A stretch of 64,000 nucleotides of DNA from Streptomyces longwoodensis. GTDB lineage: Bacteria; Actinomycetota; Actinomycetes; Streptomycetales; Streptomycetaceae. This document shows positions 1 through 7,784 of the stretch, piece by piece. Within the stretch, counting starts at the first letter, position 1; the number at the start of each line of letters is the position of its first letter. The position numbers were made by a program, and so were the translations under genes. Below the pieces are notes generated by a model, which was given only the letters and a program-made list of their open reading frames with translations, was not told the origin of the DNA and did no database searches. The stretch covers positions 291,018-355,017 of the forward strand of contig NZ_KQ948554.1 in the NCBI RefSeq assembly GCF_001514125.1, given 5' to 3'.

Positions 1-362
1 CCGCGACCCGCATCGCGGCCTACGCGCTCGTCCCGCTCGGCCTGGTCCTGACCGGTGTCGTCGAGTGGCTCGCGGACACCGCCTTCAGCCCGACGGCCTG
101 GGCCGGCTTCGCGCTGCTCGGTGTCGCCTGGGGCCTGTTCGCCCTCACCCGTGCCGTGGAGCGCCGCCGGGGCGGCACCCGCAAGGAGCGCAGGGCGGCG
201 GCCAGGTCCGCGCGGCAGGAGGCGGTGGCCCCCGACGCCTCGGCGCCCTCGATCGGCACCGCCGCACCCCGTCCGGCCGCCCGCCCCGCGGCGGCGCCGC
301 GCGCGACCTCCTCCGACGACTTCAGCGACATCGAGGCCATCCTCAAGAAGCACGGCATATGA
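1..362 (+). CDS. C-terminal part of an unidentified membrane protein (5' end outside window)
   Basis: The reading frame is already open at base 3 and ends at a TGA at 360-362, so only about the last 119 residues are present. What is visible is two hydrophobic, probably membrane-spanning stretches (roughly residues 5-25 and 34-50 of the fragment), then a basic segment rich in Arg and Lys, then an Ala/Pro-rich linker. It ends in a short acidic-to-basic tail (SDDFSDIEAILKKHGI). This is the layout of a polytopic membrane protein with a cytoplasmic C-terminal tail. I do not recognise the family from this fragment and assign no function. Confidence 0.75.
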   Translation, partial: ATRIAAYALVPLGLVLTGVVEWLADTAFSPTAWAGFALLGVAWGLFALTRAVERRRGGTRKERRAAARSARQEAVAPDASAPSIGTAAPRPAARPAAAPRATSSDDFSDIEAILKKHGI

Positions 363-539
363 CCGCCGTGCGCGTCTGTGCCCCCGGCCGTCGGGTCCGC
401 TGAAACGACACAGTCGGAACCGCAGGTGAACGGAACTGATCACTCCGCGGACGGGAGATCGAGGAAAGGTGCGCCCACCCGCTCATTCCGGGCGTGGTGA
501 TCGCGAAGAGGGTGCCCGCTGCGCCATCATCGCCGCGAG

Positions 540-704
540 ATGCTGGACACGACACAGAGCGAGGCACAGACCGACCCCACGCCGCCGGAGCACGAGCCGC
601 GTGGATGCCTCTTCGCCCTTTCCCAGCCACCGCTGATGATCTTCCTGGCGGTGATCGGGTGTCTGCTGCTCATGGCTGCGCTGCACGACCTGCTGCTGCT
701 GTGA
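540..704 (+). CDS. 54-aa small single-span membrane protein
   Basis: A short frame encodes 54 residues. The first 30 are polar, with many Glu, Thr and Pro, and residues 32-54 form one uninterrupted hydrophobic span that runs to the C-terminus (ending HDLLLL), as in a tail-anchored protein. No upstream in-frame ATG or GTG exists before the stop at 498-500, so ATG 540 is the only reasonable start. The Shine-Dalgarno is poor, because GAG sits directly against the ATG. A strong hairpin follows at 714-743. Codon use has the high third-position GC of a real Streptomyces gene. The function is unknown and the gene call is tentative. Confidence 0.5.
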   Translation: MLDTTQSEAQTDPTPPEHEPRGCLFALSQPPLMIFLAVIGCLLLMAALHDLLLL

Positions 705-713
705 GCCGTACCC

Positions 714-743
714 GCGGTCCCCGGCGCCACCCGCCGGGGCCGC
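714..743. terminator. GC-rich hairpin, probable terminator
   Basis: GCGG, a bulged T and CCCCGGCG pair with CGCCGGGGCCGC across the 5-base loop CCACC. The hairpin lies 10 bases after the small membrane protein and before the convergent CGNR gene, so it could serve both strands. No T-run follows, which is usual in Streptomyces. Confidence 0.6.
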
Positions 744-815
744 GTCGGCATCGACCCACGACACGACGTCCGGCGCGCACGGAGCGCGACGCCCCCGCGT
801 TCCCGGCCGCCTCGT

Positions 816-1376
816 TCAGCCGGCCGCTTCCTTGCGGCGGGCGCGGTACGCGGCCACGTGCAGGCGGTTGCCGCAGGTCCGGCTGTCGCAGTACCGGCGC
901 GACCGGTTGCGGGAGAGGTCCACGAAGGCCCGCCGGCAGTCCGGGGCCTCGCAGCGCCGCAGCCGCTCCTGCTCGCCGGCGACCACGAAGAACGCCAGCG
1001 CCATCCCGCAGTCGGCGGCCAGGTGGTCGGCGATGGAGGCACCCGGCGCGAAGTAGTGGATGTGCCAGTCGTAGCCGTCGTGGTCGGTGAGCCGCGGCGT
1101 GGTGCCGGCGGCGGCCACCAGCTCGTTGATCAGCCCGGCCGCGGTCCGGGGGTCGGTGGCCGCGAAGATCCCGGCGAACCGGCCGCGGACCTTGCGCACC
1201 GCCGACAGGTCGAACTCGGACAGCACCCCGACGTCACTGATGTCGTGGCCGCGCACGAACTCCTCGAGGGAGGCGACGTCCGACAGCCCGTCCGGGGTGG
1301 TGTCGTCCTCCGGGGCGGTGTTCACCAGATCCACCACGGCATCGAGCGCACACCGGGTGTCGTGGGTGATCAGCAC
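816..1376 (-). CDS. CGNR zinc-finger / ABATE-domain putative transcriptional regulator
   Basis: This 186-residue protein has the two-part layout of the ABATE-CGNR family. The N-terminal part (about 1-130) is a variable, probably ligand-binding region. The C-terminal zinc finger contains CEAPDC, then RRYCDSRTCGNR, so the four cysteines and the name-giving CGNR are intact, followed by a basic tail (AAYRARRK). Family members are presumed stress-linked transcriptional regulators, but few have been studied. GTG 1376 is the start because AGGGAG lies 7 bases upstream. The gene follows ssgB on the same strand after a gap of about 240 bases, so it may have its own promoter. Targets are unknown. Confidence 0.85.
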   Translation of the reverse strand: MLITHDTRCALDAVVDLVNTAPEDDTTPDGLSDVASLEEFVRGHDISDVGVLSEFDLSAVRKVRGRFAGIFAATDPRTAAGLINELVAAAGTTPRLTDHDGYDWHIHYFAPGASIADHLAADCGMALAFFVVAGEQERLRRCEAPDCRRAFVDLSRNRSRRYCDSRTCGNRLHVAAYRARRKEAAG

Positions 1377-1614
1377 GTTTCGCTCCCTGGCCTGGGGACG
1401 GGCGGGCGCCCGCCGATGCTGGCCGATGGTAGCCGCACCTGGCCGCCCGGCGGAGGGTCCGTCCCCGCCGGTTTCCCGCGGGCACGCGCAGGCGCCGCTC
1501 CCCGGATCCCTGTGAATCTCCGGGGGACGGCGTCGGCGCGTGCCCTATGCGGTTGTCCTGGCCCGAGCCGTCTCCCCGAGTGGACGGCGCCGGGCGGCTC
1601 GTAGGGGCCCCGCC

Positions 1615-2028
1615 CTAGCTCTCCGCCAGAATGTGCGAGAGCTCCTGGTCGAGGTCGAAGTGGCGGTGCTCCGTGCCCGGGGGCACGGCGGCGTCCGTCC
1701 GCTTCAGGAAGGACTCCAGCGCCCGGGCCGGGGCCTCGAGCAGGGCCTCGCCCTCGGGCGAGCTCAGGGCGATGCACACGACGCCCTGACCGTGGCTGCG
1801 CGACGGCCAGACACGGACGTCGCCGGTACCCGTGGGCCGGTGCAGGCCCTCGGCGAGGAGGTCGCGGGCGAACACCCACTCGACGGTCTCCTCGGCTCCG
1901 GTGTGGAAGGTGGCGTGCACGGCGTAGGGGTCGGCCGTGTCGTACCGCAGGCCTGCGGGGACAGGCAGGGATGACTCGCTCGACACAACGAGGCGCAGGT
2001 GCAGCTCGCAGCTGACCGTGGTGTTCAT
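1615..2028 (-). CDS. ssgB: SsgB, SsgA-like protein that positions FtsZ at sporulation septa
   Basis: The 137-residue product begins MNTTVSCELHLRLVV and matches from memory the nearly invariant Streptomyces SsgB, the archetype of the SALP family. In S. coelicolor SsgB works with SsgA, recruits FtsZ to future septum sites in aerial hyphae, and is needed for sporulation. I chose ATG 2028 over the longer frame because it gives the exact SsgB N-terminus; GAAAGG lies about 11 bases upstream. Literature places ssgB under sigma-H and in the BldD regulon. The upstream region contains a perfect TTACGTAA at 2137-2144, but I cannot assign it to either factor. The presence of ssgB is strong evidence for a sporulating streptomycete. 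Confidence 0.97.
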   Translation of the reverse strand: MNTTVSCELHLRLVVSSESSLPVPAGLRYDTADPYAVHATFHTGAEETVEWVFARDLLAEGLHRPTGTGDVRVWPSRSHGQGVVCIALSSPEGEALLEAPARALESFLKRTDAAVPPGTEHRHFDLDQELSHILAES

Positions 2029-2205
2029 AAGCGCCAGGGCCTTTCGCTCAGTGTGCGCTCGGGGATTCGCACGTCGGCGAAATCGACATGCCACCTACGG
2101 TGCCGTTGTAAACCCCTCTGCGTGTTTTGCGTGTCTTTACGTAACTCTTCCGGCCGAGGGCGCCTTCGGTGGGTACGACCATTCCAGTGACGTGATGCTC
2201 TCCGG

Positions 2206-2219
2206 TAGGGTCTGGGCGT
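2206..2219 (+). promoter_or_regulatory. -10-like box just ahead of the PGPGW gene (possible leaderless start)
   Basis: TAGGGT at 2206-2211 ends 8 bases before ATG 2220. A weak -35-like TTCCAG lies at 2182-2187 with an 18-base spacer. This spacing would place the transcription start at or beside the ATG. It is inference from sequence only. Confidence 0.4.
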
Positions 2220-2684
2220 ATGAATACGGGGAGTGACGTGCCGGGTGAGGTCGCCGTGGCGTCGGACGGAGCGGAAGTGGGCGAGGCCGGCAGCGGGCAG
2301 CACGAGCACCAGGGGCTCGGCTCCCGTGCGCCGCAGTACGTCAAGGAACGCCGTCTGCTGCACGTGAGCTGGCAGGTCGGCGTCTTCGTGGTCGGCCTCG
2401 CGGTCGTCGCGGCCGGCGTGATCATGCTGCCGCTGCCCGGGCCGGGCTGGGTGGTGATCTTCGGTGGCATGGCGATCTGGGCGACCGAGTTCGTCTGGGC
2501 CCAGCTGGTGCTCCGCTGGACGAAACGCAAAGTCACCGAGGCGGCCCAGCGGGCCCTCGATCCGCGCGTCCGGCGCCGGAACATCGTCCTGACCTCGATC
2601 GGCCTGGTGGTCGTGGGCGTGCTCGTCGGCGTCTACGTGTGGAAGTTCGGGTTGGTCATGCCGTGGAAGATCGAGAACCAGTGA
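2220..2684 (+). CDS. PGPGW-motif membrane protein (TIGR02611-like)
   Basis: This 154-residue protein has a polar N-terminal tail of about 45 residues. One membrane hairpin follows (about 51-70 and 77-95, with the PLPGPGW motif at 71-77), then a basic cytoplasmic loop and a last span near 124-144. The PGPGW motif defines a family of small actinobacterial inner-membrane proteins of unknown function. The start is uncertain. ATG 2220 fits a leaderless transcript, while GTG 2238 (codon 7) has GGGGAG four bases upstream. The gene is divergent from ssgB across about 190 bases of shared regulatory DNA and is followed by a tRNA-Val gene. No enzymatic motif is visible. Confidence 0.85.
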   Translation: MNTGSDVPGEVAVASDGAEVGEAGSGQHEHQGLGSRAPQYVKERRLLHVSWQVGVFVVGLAVVAAGVIMLPLPGPGWVVIFGGMAIWATEFVWAQLVLRWTKRKVTEAAQRALDPRVRRRNIVLTSIGLVVVGVLVGVYVWKFGLVMPWKIENQ

Positions 2685-2759
2685 GCCGGCCGGGGGCGAG
2701 GGCCGTCCGCCACTGGTCACAGGCACCCCCTGACATGGGGTAATGTTCTCCGTGCGCCC

Positions 2760-2831
2760 GGGCGATTAGCTCAGTGGGAGAGCGCTTCGTTCACACCGAA
2801 GAGGTCACTGGTTCGAACCCAGTATCGCCCA
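2760..2831 (+). tRNA. tRNA-Val (anticodon CAC), copy 1
   Basis: The 72 bases fold as a complete cloverleaf. The acceptor arms GGGCGAT and ATCGCCC pair, D-stem GCTC pairs with GAGC, and anticodon stem CTTCG/CGAAG encloses loop TTCACAC with anticodon CAC. The T-arm is ACTGG-TTCGAAC-CCAGT. CCA is not encoded. The sequence is identical to the tRNA at 6170-6241. A -10-like TAATGT is present at 2741-2746. Confidence 0.97.
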
Positions 2832-2842
2832 CCGCCCACACA

Positions 2843-2874
2843 CCGGCCCGCCTGCGAGACCGCAGGCGGGCCGG
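2843..2874 (+). terminator. Terminator after tRNA-Val copy 1
   Basis: A perfect 14-bp stem (CCGGCCCGCCTGCG with its complement) encloses the loop AGAC and is followed by TTGCATTT. It begins 12 bases after the tRNA 3' end. The following 177 bases up to 3051 contain nothing I recognise. Confidence 0.85.
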
Positions 2875-3051
2875 TTGCATTTCGGAAATGATCGACCACG
2901 AGGCGTATCCGGCAGAAATACGGATCAAGGCCCCGGGCGGAAATTCCCCGACGTTTCCCGGGAAATGCGGTCCGCTTCAAGTCCCCTTCGGACACAGGGA
3001 ATTCGAAGTGCCCGGACGGAGTCCGGCCGGACCCCGCCCGGGACGCCCGCC

Positions 3052-5571
3052 TCAACTCATCCGGCCCAGCACGTCCCGCACCCGCCGGACGTCCCTGAGG
3101 CGCCGCTCGTACGTCGCGCCCAGCGCGAGCAGCAGCAGTCCGGCCAGCGCGGGCGGCACCCACCGGGGCAGCGCGTCGGCGAACTGCACCAGGTACGGCG
3201 CCAGTTCGTGCAGCGCGGTCAGCACCAGCACCGTACCGCCGAGGACCAGCGGCGCCCGCAGCCGGTGACGGGCACCCAGCAGCGTGATGAGCAGCGCCGC
3301 CGAGCCGAGCAGCAGCGGACGCGGCCAGCCCTCGTCCCGCCACAGGGCGGCGAGGCTCGGCAGCAGGGTCACGGCCAGCCCCGGACCGTACGCCGTCCAC
3401 GACCCGGTCAGCGGGTCCCGGCGCCTGCGCCAGGCGCCGACCAGCAGGGCCGGGACGGTCACCGGCAGGGTGTACGCCTCCGGGGCCGTGACCTCCCACG
3501 CGGCCAGCCGCACCCAGGCGGCCAGCGCGAACAGGGTGGCCGCCGCGTAGCCGGCCGCGCGGCGGTCCGGCTGCGTCGCCGTCGCCCCCGCGAGCACGCC
3601 GAGCGAGGACAGCACCAGGGCCAGCATGGGCGCGTCCGTCACCGCCAGACCGACCGCCACCAGGGCGGCGACCGCGCCCGTCAGCTCGCAGGCGACCCGC
3701 GCCGTGGTGGCGAGCCGGGGTGCGACGGCCACCGCGACCGCCGGGACCACCAGGACCAGCAGGGCCGTGTGCGGTGCCTGCCACCCCGCCGCCGCCCCGG
3801 TCGCGCAGGCCAGCGCGGTGGCGTACGCCAGGGCGGCGGGCGCCGTCACCGGGGCGAGCCGGGAGCGCGTCGAGGCCGCCGCGTACAGCACGGTCAGGGC
3901 GGACAGCGCGGTCAGGGTCGCGGTCCGGTCGGCCAGCGCCAGGAAGGCCAGGTCGACCGAGGTGACCAGCGCCAGGACGGTACCGGTCGGCGGGAGGACG
4001 GGCAGCGCGAGGGCGGCCACGGTGAGCAGACCGAGCAGCAGCAGGCCGACCACGTACGGGAGTTCCAGCGCGGCCGGCACAGACAGTGCCGCCGCCCAGG
4101 CGAGCACCGCAGCGCCGGCCAGGGCCCGTTGACGCCACGTGGCGTTGCGCACGAGCAGGGCGAGGGCGCCGGCGAGCAGGCCGAGCACCGCGAGCGCCGG
4201 ACCGGAGTGCGACAGCCAGGGCGCGTGCACGGTCACCGCGTCCCGCGCGTCCGCCGGGCCACCCGACCAGGGCCGGTCCGCCCAGCCGAACGGACCGAAC
4301 AGGGCCACGGCCACGAGCGGCAGCGCCCACAGCAGCGCGAGCCCCTGGACCGCGGCGGAGGCCCAGGCCACGCCGTGCCGCACCTGCTCGGGCATCCGCG
4401 GGATCCGCGGGGCCGTCAACAGGGCCAGGGCGCCCAGCAGTTGCGCCGGCACCGCCCAGCCGCCGGGCAGCGTGACGCGCAGGACACCGCCGAGCGCGGC
4501 GAGCAGCACCAGGGCCCCGAGGAGGGCGGTGGTGAGCGGCTGCGGGGAGAAGGAGGGGAGGGCGGGGGAGGGCGTGCCCGAGGTCGCAGGGGCATCAGTG
4601 CCGCTCGTCGCGCTCGTCGCGCTCGTCACGCCCGTACGACCCGGCTCAGCCGTCCGCGCCGTCCCCGCTATCCGCCAGGCCGCCGTCAGCGCCACCGCCG
4701 ACGCCGGGAGCAGCAGTGCCGCCGCGCGGGCCGCTGCGCCCGGGTCCGGAGCCGTCCAGGAGAGCCAGAGTGCTCCCAGGAGACCCCAGCCGCCCGTGCC
4801 GTAGGCGCCGATCGCGGCGGCGATCCGTACGGGGCGCAGCGCGGGGGAGGTCACCAGGAGGGCCGCCGCCGCGTCGGCCGTGGCCGTCAGCAGCAGCGCG
4901 GCCGAGATGCCGTGGGGGCCCGCGTCGGCCGCGAGCGCGGTGAGCAGCAGCGGGAGTTGGGCGGCGGCGAGCGCGGCGGGCCGGGGCAGGCGCAGCGCGC
5001 CCAGGGCGGTGCCGTAGGCCGCCCACGCACCGGCCAGCACGGTCGCCGCCACGGCCGCGTACGCGGTGCCGTCCGTGTCCGCGAGGGCCGCCTCGTGCAG
5101 GGCGTAGGCGTCCAGGACCGTCAGGGCCAGCCCCAGTCCGGCCACCGACTCGGCGGTGGAGCGCAGGCCGCGCCGCAGGAGCGGCACCGGCGCCGCGAGC
5201 GCCGCCGCGGTCACCGTGCCGAGCACCGCGGCCCGTCCGGCGATCCCCAGGTGTCCCCAGCTGACCAGGGTGAAGGCCATCGCCGCGATGGTCAGCAGGA
5301 CACCGCCGAGCACCAGCAGCACGTTCTGCACGCGGGGCGCGGACGCCTCGGGGCGCGGGGCGGTGGCGGGCGCGGGTCCGCCGAAGGGCGGCGTGGCGGG
5401 TCCGGGCGCCGCCGACTGGAGGACCGAGACCAGCCAGGCGCGGCGGGCCAGCAACTGGGCGCGGTGCGCGTCCAGTCGGCGCAGCTCGGCGTCGAGGAAC
5501 CGCAGTTCCTCGGCCGGGGGCGGAATGAACGTCATGCTTCGGAGTGTGGCCGGGGTCACGACCCGCGCCAT
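3052..5571 (-). CDS. Very large polytopic membrane protein (SCO7613-C-terminal-like), function unknown
   Basis: The frame encodes 839 residues. The first 60 or so are soluble and partly helical (EELRFLDAELRRLDAHRAQ), followed by a Pro/Ala-rich linker. The rest is a nearly continuous series of about 18-20 Ala/Leu/Val-rich transmembrane helices, broken by one Thr/Ser/Pro-rich loop near residue 320. Streptomycetes carry several such proteins, usually annotated as membrane proteins of unknown function; I see no catalytic motif. The start is uncertain: ATG 5571 gives the full length, ATG 5535 (MTFIPPPAEE) removes 12 residues, and neither has a strong Shine-Dalgarno. The gene stands alone between two tRNA-Val genes. 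A plus-strand frame covering this region is the complement of its GC-rich codons. Confidence 0.8.
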   Translation of the reverse strand: MARVVTPATLRSMTFIPPPAEELRFLDAELRRLDAHRAQLLARRAWLVSVLQSAAPGPATPPFGGPAPATAPRPEASAPRVQNVLLVLGGVLLTIAAMAFTLVSWGHLGIAGRAAVLGTVTAAALAAPVPLLRRGLRSTAESVAGLGLALTVLDAYALHEAALADTDGTAYAAVAATVLAGAWAAYGTALGALRLPRPAALAAAQLPLLLTALAADAGPHGISAALLLTATADAAAALLVTSPALRPVRIAAAIGAYGTGGWGLLGALWLSWTAPDPGAAARAAALLLPASAVALTAAWRIAGTARTAEPGRTGVTSATSATSGTDAPATSGTPSPALPSFSPQPLTTALLGALVLLAALGGVLRVTLPGGWAVPAQLLGALALLTAPRIPRMPEQVRHGVAWASAAVQGLALLWALPLVAVALFGPFGWADRPWSGGPADARDAVTVHAPWLSHSGPALAVLGLLAGALALLVRNATWRQRALAGAAVLAWAAALSVPAALELPYVVGLLLLGLLTVAALALPVLPPTGTVLALVTSVDLAFLALADRTATLTALSALTVLYAAASTRSRLAPVTAPAALAYATALACATGAAAGWQAPHTALLVLVVPAVAVAVAPRLATTARVACELTGAVAALVAVGLAVTDAPMLALVLSSLGVLAGATATQPDRRAAGYAAATLFALAAWVRLAAWEVTAPEAYTLPVTVPALLVGAWRRRRDPLTGSWTAYGPGLAVTLLPSLAALWRDEGWPRPLLLGSAALLITLLGARHRLRAPLVLGGTVLVLTALHELAPYLVQFADALPRWVPPALAGLLLLALGATYERRLRDVRRVRDVLGRMS

Positions 5572-5674
5572 GAGTACCGGTACTCAGGACCGGCCGGGGA
5601 AGCTACTCGGTCGAGGTTGCCGAAAGCCTTCCGGTCGCCGGGGGAGTCCGCCGCGTACGGGGAAGACGCAGGTC

Positions 5675-6130
5675 ATGGACTGGACGCACTACCGCTTCGT
5701 CAGCCGCTGGCCCCTGCCCGCGCCCGCCCCCGTCGTGTACGCGCTGCTGGAGCGGCCCGAGGACTACCCCCGTTGGTGGCCGCAGGTGCGCGAGGTGACC
5801 CGGCTCGACGGCACGAGCGGCGCCTTCCGCGTCCGCTCCCTGCTGCCGTACGACATCACCTTCACCGCGCGCGAGACGCGCCGCGATCCGGTGGCCGGGG
5901 TGCTGGAGACCGCGCTGACCGGCGACCTCGAGGGCTGGGCCCGCTGGACGGTCGGCCCGGCCGAGGGCGGCTGCCTGGCCCGCTACGACCAGGAGGTCGA
6001 CGTGGCCAAGCCGCTGCTCCGGCGGTTCGCCGTGCCGGGGCGGCCGCTGTTCCGCGCCAACCACCGGCTGATGATGCGGGCCGGACGGCGCGGACTGCGC
6101 GAACTGCTCGGCACGCTCGACGCGGTTTGA
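5675..6130 (+). CDS. SRPBCC (START/polyketide-cyclase-like) domain protein
   Basis: The 151-residue product has the size and pattern of the SRPBCC helix-grip fold: an opening strand (HYRFVSRWPLPAPAPVVYALL), the typical PEDYPRWWPQV helix, alternating strands and a long C-terminal helix that starts near FRANHRLMMRAGRRGL. Such proteins bind hydrophobic ligands in a central cavity. Most actinobacterial members have no assigned ligand, and none is suggested here. ATG 5675 fits the domain boundary; only a weak GCAGG precedes it. The gene is divergent from the large membrane protein (about 100 bases between starts) and ends 39 bases before the second tRNA-Val. Confidence 0.8.
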   Translation: MDWTHYRFVSRWPLPAPAPVVYALLERPEDYPRWWPQVREVTRLDGTSGAFRVRSLLPYDITFTARETRRDPVAGVLETALTGDLEGWARWTVGPAEGGCLARYDQEVDVAKPLLRRFAVPGRPLFRANHRLMMRAGRRGLRELLGTLDAV

Positions 6131-6156
6131 AGGATGGCCGCGGGGACCTGTATGGT
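6127..6156 (+). promoter_or_regulatory. Promoter of tRNA-Val copy 2
   Basis: TTGAAG (6127-6132) and TATGGT (6151-6156) are separated by 18 bases and end 13 bases before the tRNA. This is a good vegetative sigma-factor match. The -35 box overlaps the stop codon of the SRPBCC gene. Confidence 0.65.
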
Positions 6157-6169
6157 TCAGTGCGTTCCC

Positions 6170-6241
6170 GGGCGATTAGCTCAGTGGGAGAGCGCTTCGT
6201 TCACACCGAAGAGGTCACTGGTTCGAACCCAGTATCGCCCA
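6170..6241 (+). tRNA. tRNA-Val (anticodon CAC), copy 2
   Basis: This gene is base-for-base identical to the tRNA at 2760-2831, with the same cloverleaf and a CAC anticodon that reads GUG. CCA is not encoded. It has its own promoter and terminator, so the two copies are independent transcription units. Confidence 0.97.
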
Positions 6242-6248
6242 CCGGGAA

Positions 6249-6278
6249 AAGGCCGGTCCGCCACAGCGGGCCGGCCTT
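6249..6278 (+). terminator. Terminator after tRNA-Val copy 2
   Basis: AAGGCCGGTCCGC pairs with GCGGGCCGGCCTT (one T-G wobble) around the loop CACA, and CTTCTTCG follows. It lies 7 bases past the tRNA and also faces the convergent exonuclease gene. Confidence 0.85.
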
Positions 6279-6323
6279 CTTCGTGTCCCCGGGGGTCCGC
6301 GCGGCGCGTCCCGTCGAGTGCGG

Positions 6324-7049
6324 TCACGCCGCCGCCGGCAGCTCCGGGCGCAGGGGCCAGGCCGGGTCCACCGTCTCCTCCTGCCCGCTGCGCGCGAACC
6401 AGGCCTGCAGGCCCCGCGCCTGCGCCGCGTGCCAGCCCGTCTGCAGCGCGTGCAGCTCGCCGGGGGACAGGCGCTCCAGGCGGGCCGCGAAGCGCCGGCC
6501 CAGCGCGCGGACCACCTCCAGCGCGGCCAGCGCGTCCGCCGCCGCGTCGTGCGCCTCGGCCAGGCTCACCTCGTAGTGCGCGCACAGGTCGGTCAGGGTG
6601 CGCCGGCCCTTGCGGTAGCGGTCCAGGTGCTTGTCCAGCACCCTGGGGTCCAGCACCACCAGCGCGTCCGGGTCCACCCAGCGGGCCAGCGACGACGCGC
6701 GGTGCCGGCGCAGCTCGCGGTCGAGCAGCGTCAGGTCGAACGGCGCGTTCATCACCACCAACGGCCGTCCCGCGACCGTCTGTTCGGCCAGCAGCTCGGC
6801 TATCTCGTACATCACCGGCGCCGGCCAGCGGCCGGTGCGCTGCAGGTGGTCCTCCGTCAGCCCGTGCACCGCCGTCGCCGCCTCGGGCACCGGCACGCCG
6901 GGGTTGACCAGCCACCGGCTCACCCGTGGCCGGGCGCCCGCGGTGTCCTGGACGACGAGCGCGGCCGACACGATCCGGTCGCTCTCGACGTCCACCCCTG
7001 TCGTCTCCGTGTCGAACGCGGCCAGCGGGCCGTCGTACCAGCAACTCAT
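6324..7049 (-). CDS. DnaQ-like (DEDDh) 3'-5' exonuclease
   Basis: The 241-residue product shows all three motifs of the DEDDh exonuclease family: ExoI DTETTG near residue 13, ExoII in NAPFDLTLLDREL near 99, and ExoIII HDAAADA near 166. It therefore should hydrolyse DNA or RNA from the 3' end with two metal ions. It lacks the polymerase, helicase and UvrC-like domains found in some DnaQ fusions, so it is a stand-alone nuclease with unknown substrate. ATG 7049 is preferred (GAGGGG about 10 bases upstream); an in-frame GTG at 7067 would add six residues. It is divergent from the DUF4365 gene pair, separated by 168 bases, which suggests possible co-regulation. Confidence 0.9.
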   Translation of the reverse strand: MSCWYDGPLAAFDTETTGVDVESDRIVSAALVVQDTAGARPRVSRWLVNPGVPVPEAATAVHGLTEDHLQRTGRWPAPVMYEIAELLAEQTVAGRPLVVMNAPFDLTLLDRELRRHRASSLARWVDPDALVVLDPRVLDKHLDRYRKGRRTLTDLCAHYEVSLAEAHDAAADALAALEVVRALGRRFAARLERLSPGELHALQTGWHAAQARGLQAWFARSGQEETVDPAWPLRPELPAAA

Positions 7050-7217
7050 ACCAACCCAACCCCTCACTCAGCCGCGGCAGCTGACGCCCCGTCCTCTGCC
7101 CGTTTGGTGATACCCGGGCTGTTTGCGCCGTACGCCGCGAGGAGACAACAGGAGTACGGGTCTTTGCAGTTCAGCGACCCGACGCGGGGATTCACCTGGT
7201 TCGGAAGGCTGTTGCCC

Positions 7218-7784
7218 ATGGTGATGGCGCAGCCCGAGCGGGGCGGGCTGCTGCCCGACCGCACGGGTCCTCATCGCGGCTCGCTCGCCACCACCGCCTG
7301 CATGGAGACGCTGCAGGTCGGTTACCTGCACGCCGTCGCGGCGGCCGCGGGGTGTTCGCTGTCCCAGCCGTTCCCGGACAACGGCATCGACTGGCACGTC
7401 AGCCACAGCGCGCCCGGGCACACCGTCGACGACGAGGTGACCATCAAGGTGCAGCTGAAGGCGACGTACCAGATCCCGCCCGGCCCCCCGGGGCGGTCCT
7501 TCTCGTTCACGCTCGACAACGACCACCTGAGGAAGCTCGCCCGCACACCGGTCTCGGTGCACAAGATCCTCGTCGTGATGATCGTGCCCCGGTCCCGGGA
7601 CCAGTGGCTGCGGGCCGGTCACGACCGGCTGGACCTGCGGCACTGCTGCTACTGGGTCAACCTGGCCGGCCACCCGGTCACCGGCCGCACGCGCACCACC
7701 GTGCGGATCCCGACGGCACGCATCTTCGACGACCGGGCCCTGTGCGAGATCATGACGCGGGTCGGGACGGGAGGACGACCATGA
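7218..7784 (+). CDS. DUF4365 protein, probable PD-(D/E)xK-fold nuclease-like
   Basis: The 188-residue product matches from memory the DUF4365 family found in most streptomycetes. Its core carries GIDW (Asp58), a predicted strand, and VQLK (Gln79-Lys81). A D-(about 20)-QxK spacing with hydrophobic flanks is the pattern of PD-(D/E)xK nucleases, in which Gln often replaces the second acid. Nuclease activity is inference, not established. A conserved RLDLRHCCYWVNLAG segment follows near 133. ATG 7218 is chosen because GGAAGG lies nine bases upstream; in-frame codons before it have no ribosome site. The stop overlaps the start of the next gene (ATGA), so the two are translationally coupled. It is divergent from a DEDDh exonuclease gene. 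Confidence 0.8.
   Translation: MVMAQPERGGLLPDRTGPHRGSLATTACMETLQVGYLHAVAAAAGCSLSQPFPDNGIDWHVSHSAPGHTVDDEVTIKVQLKATYQIPPGPPGRSFSFTLDNDHLRKLARTPVSVHKILVVMIVPRSRDQWLRAGHDRLDLRHCCYWVNLAGHPVTGRTRTTVRIPTARIFDDRALCEIMTRVGTGGRP

Noticed and set aside
2875..6576. A plus-strand frame of more than 1200 codons across the large membrane protein, SRPBCC and tRNA genes
   Set aside because: It runs through a terminator and a tRNA gene and is Arg/Gln/Gly-rich without any domain. It is an antisense shadow.
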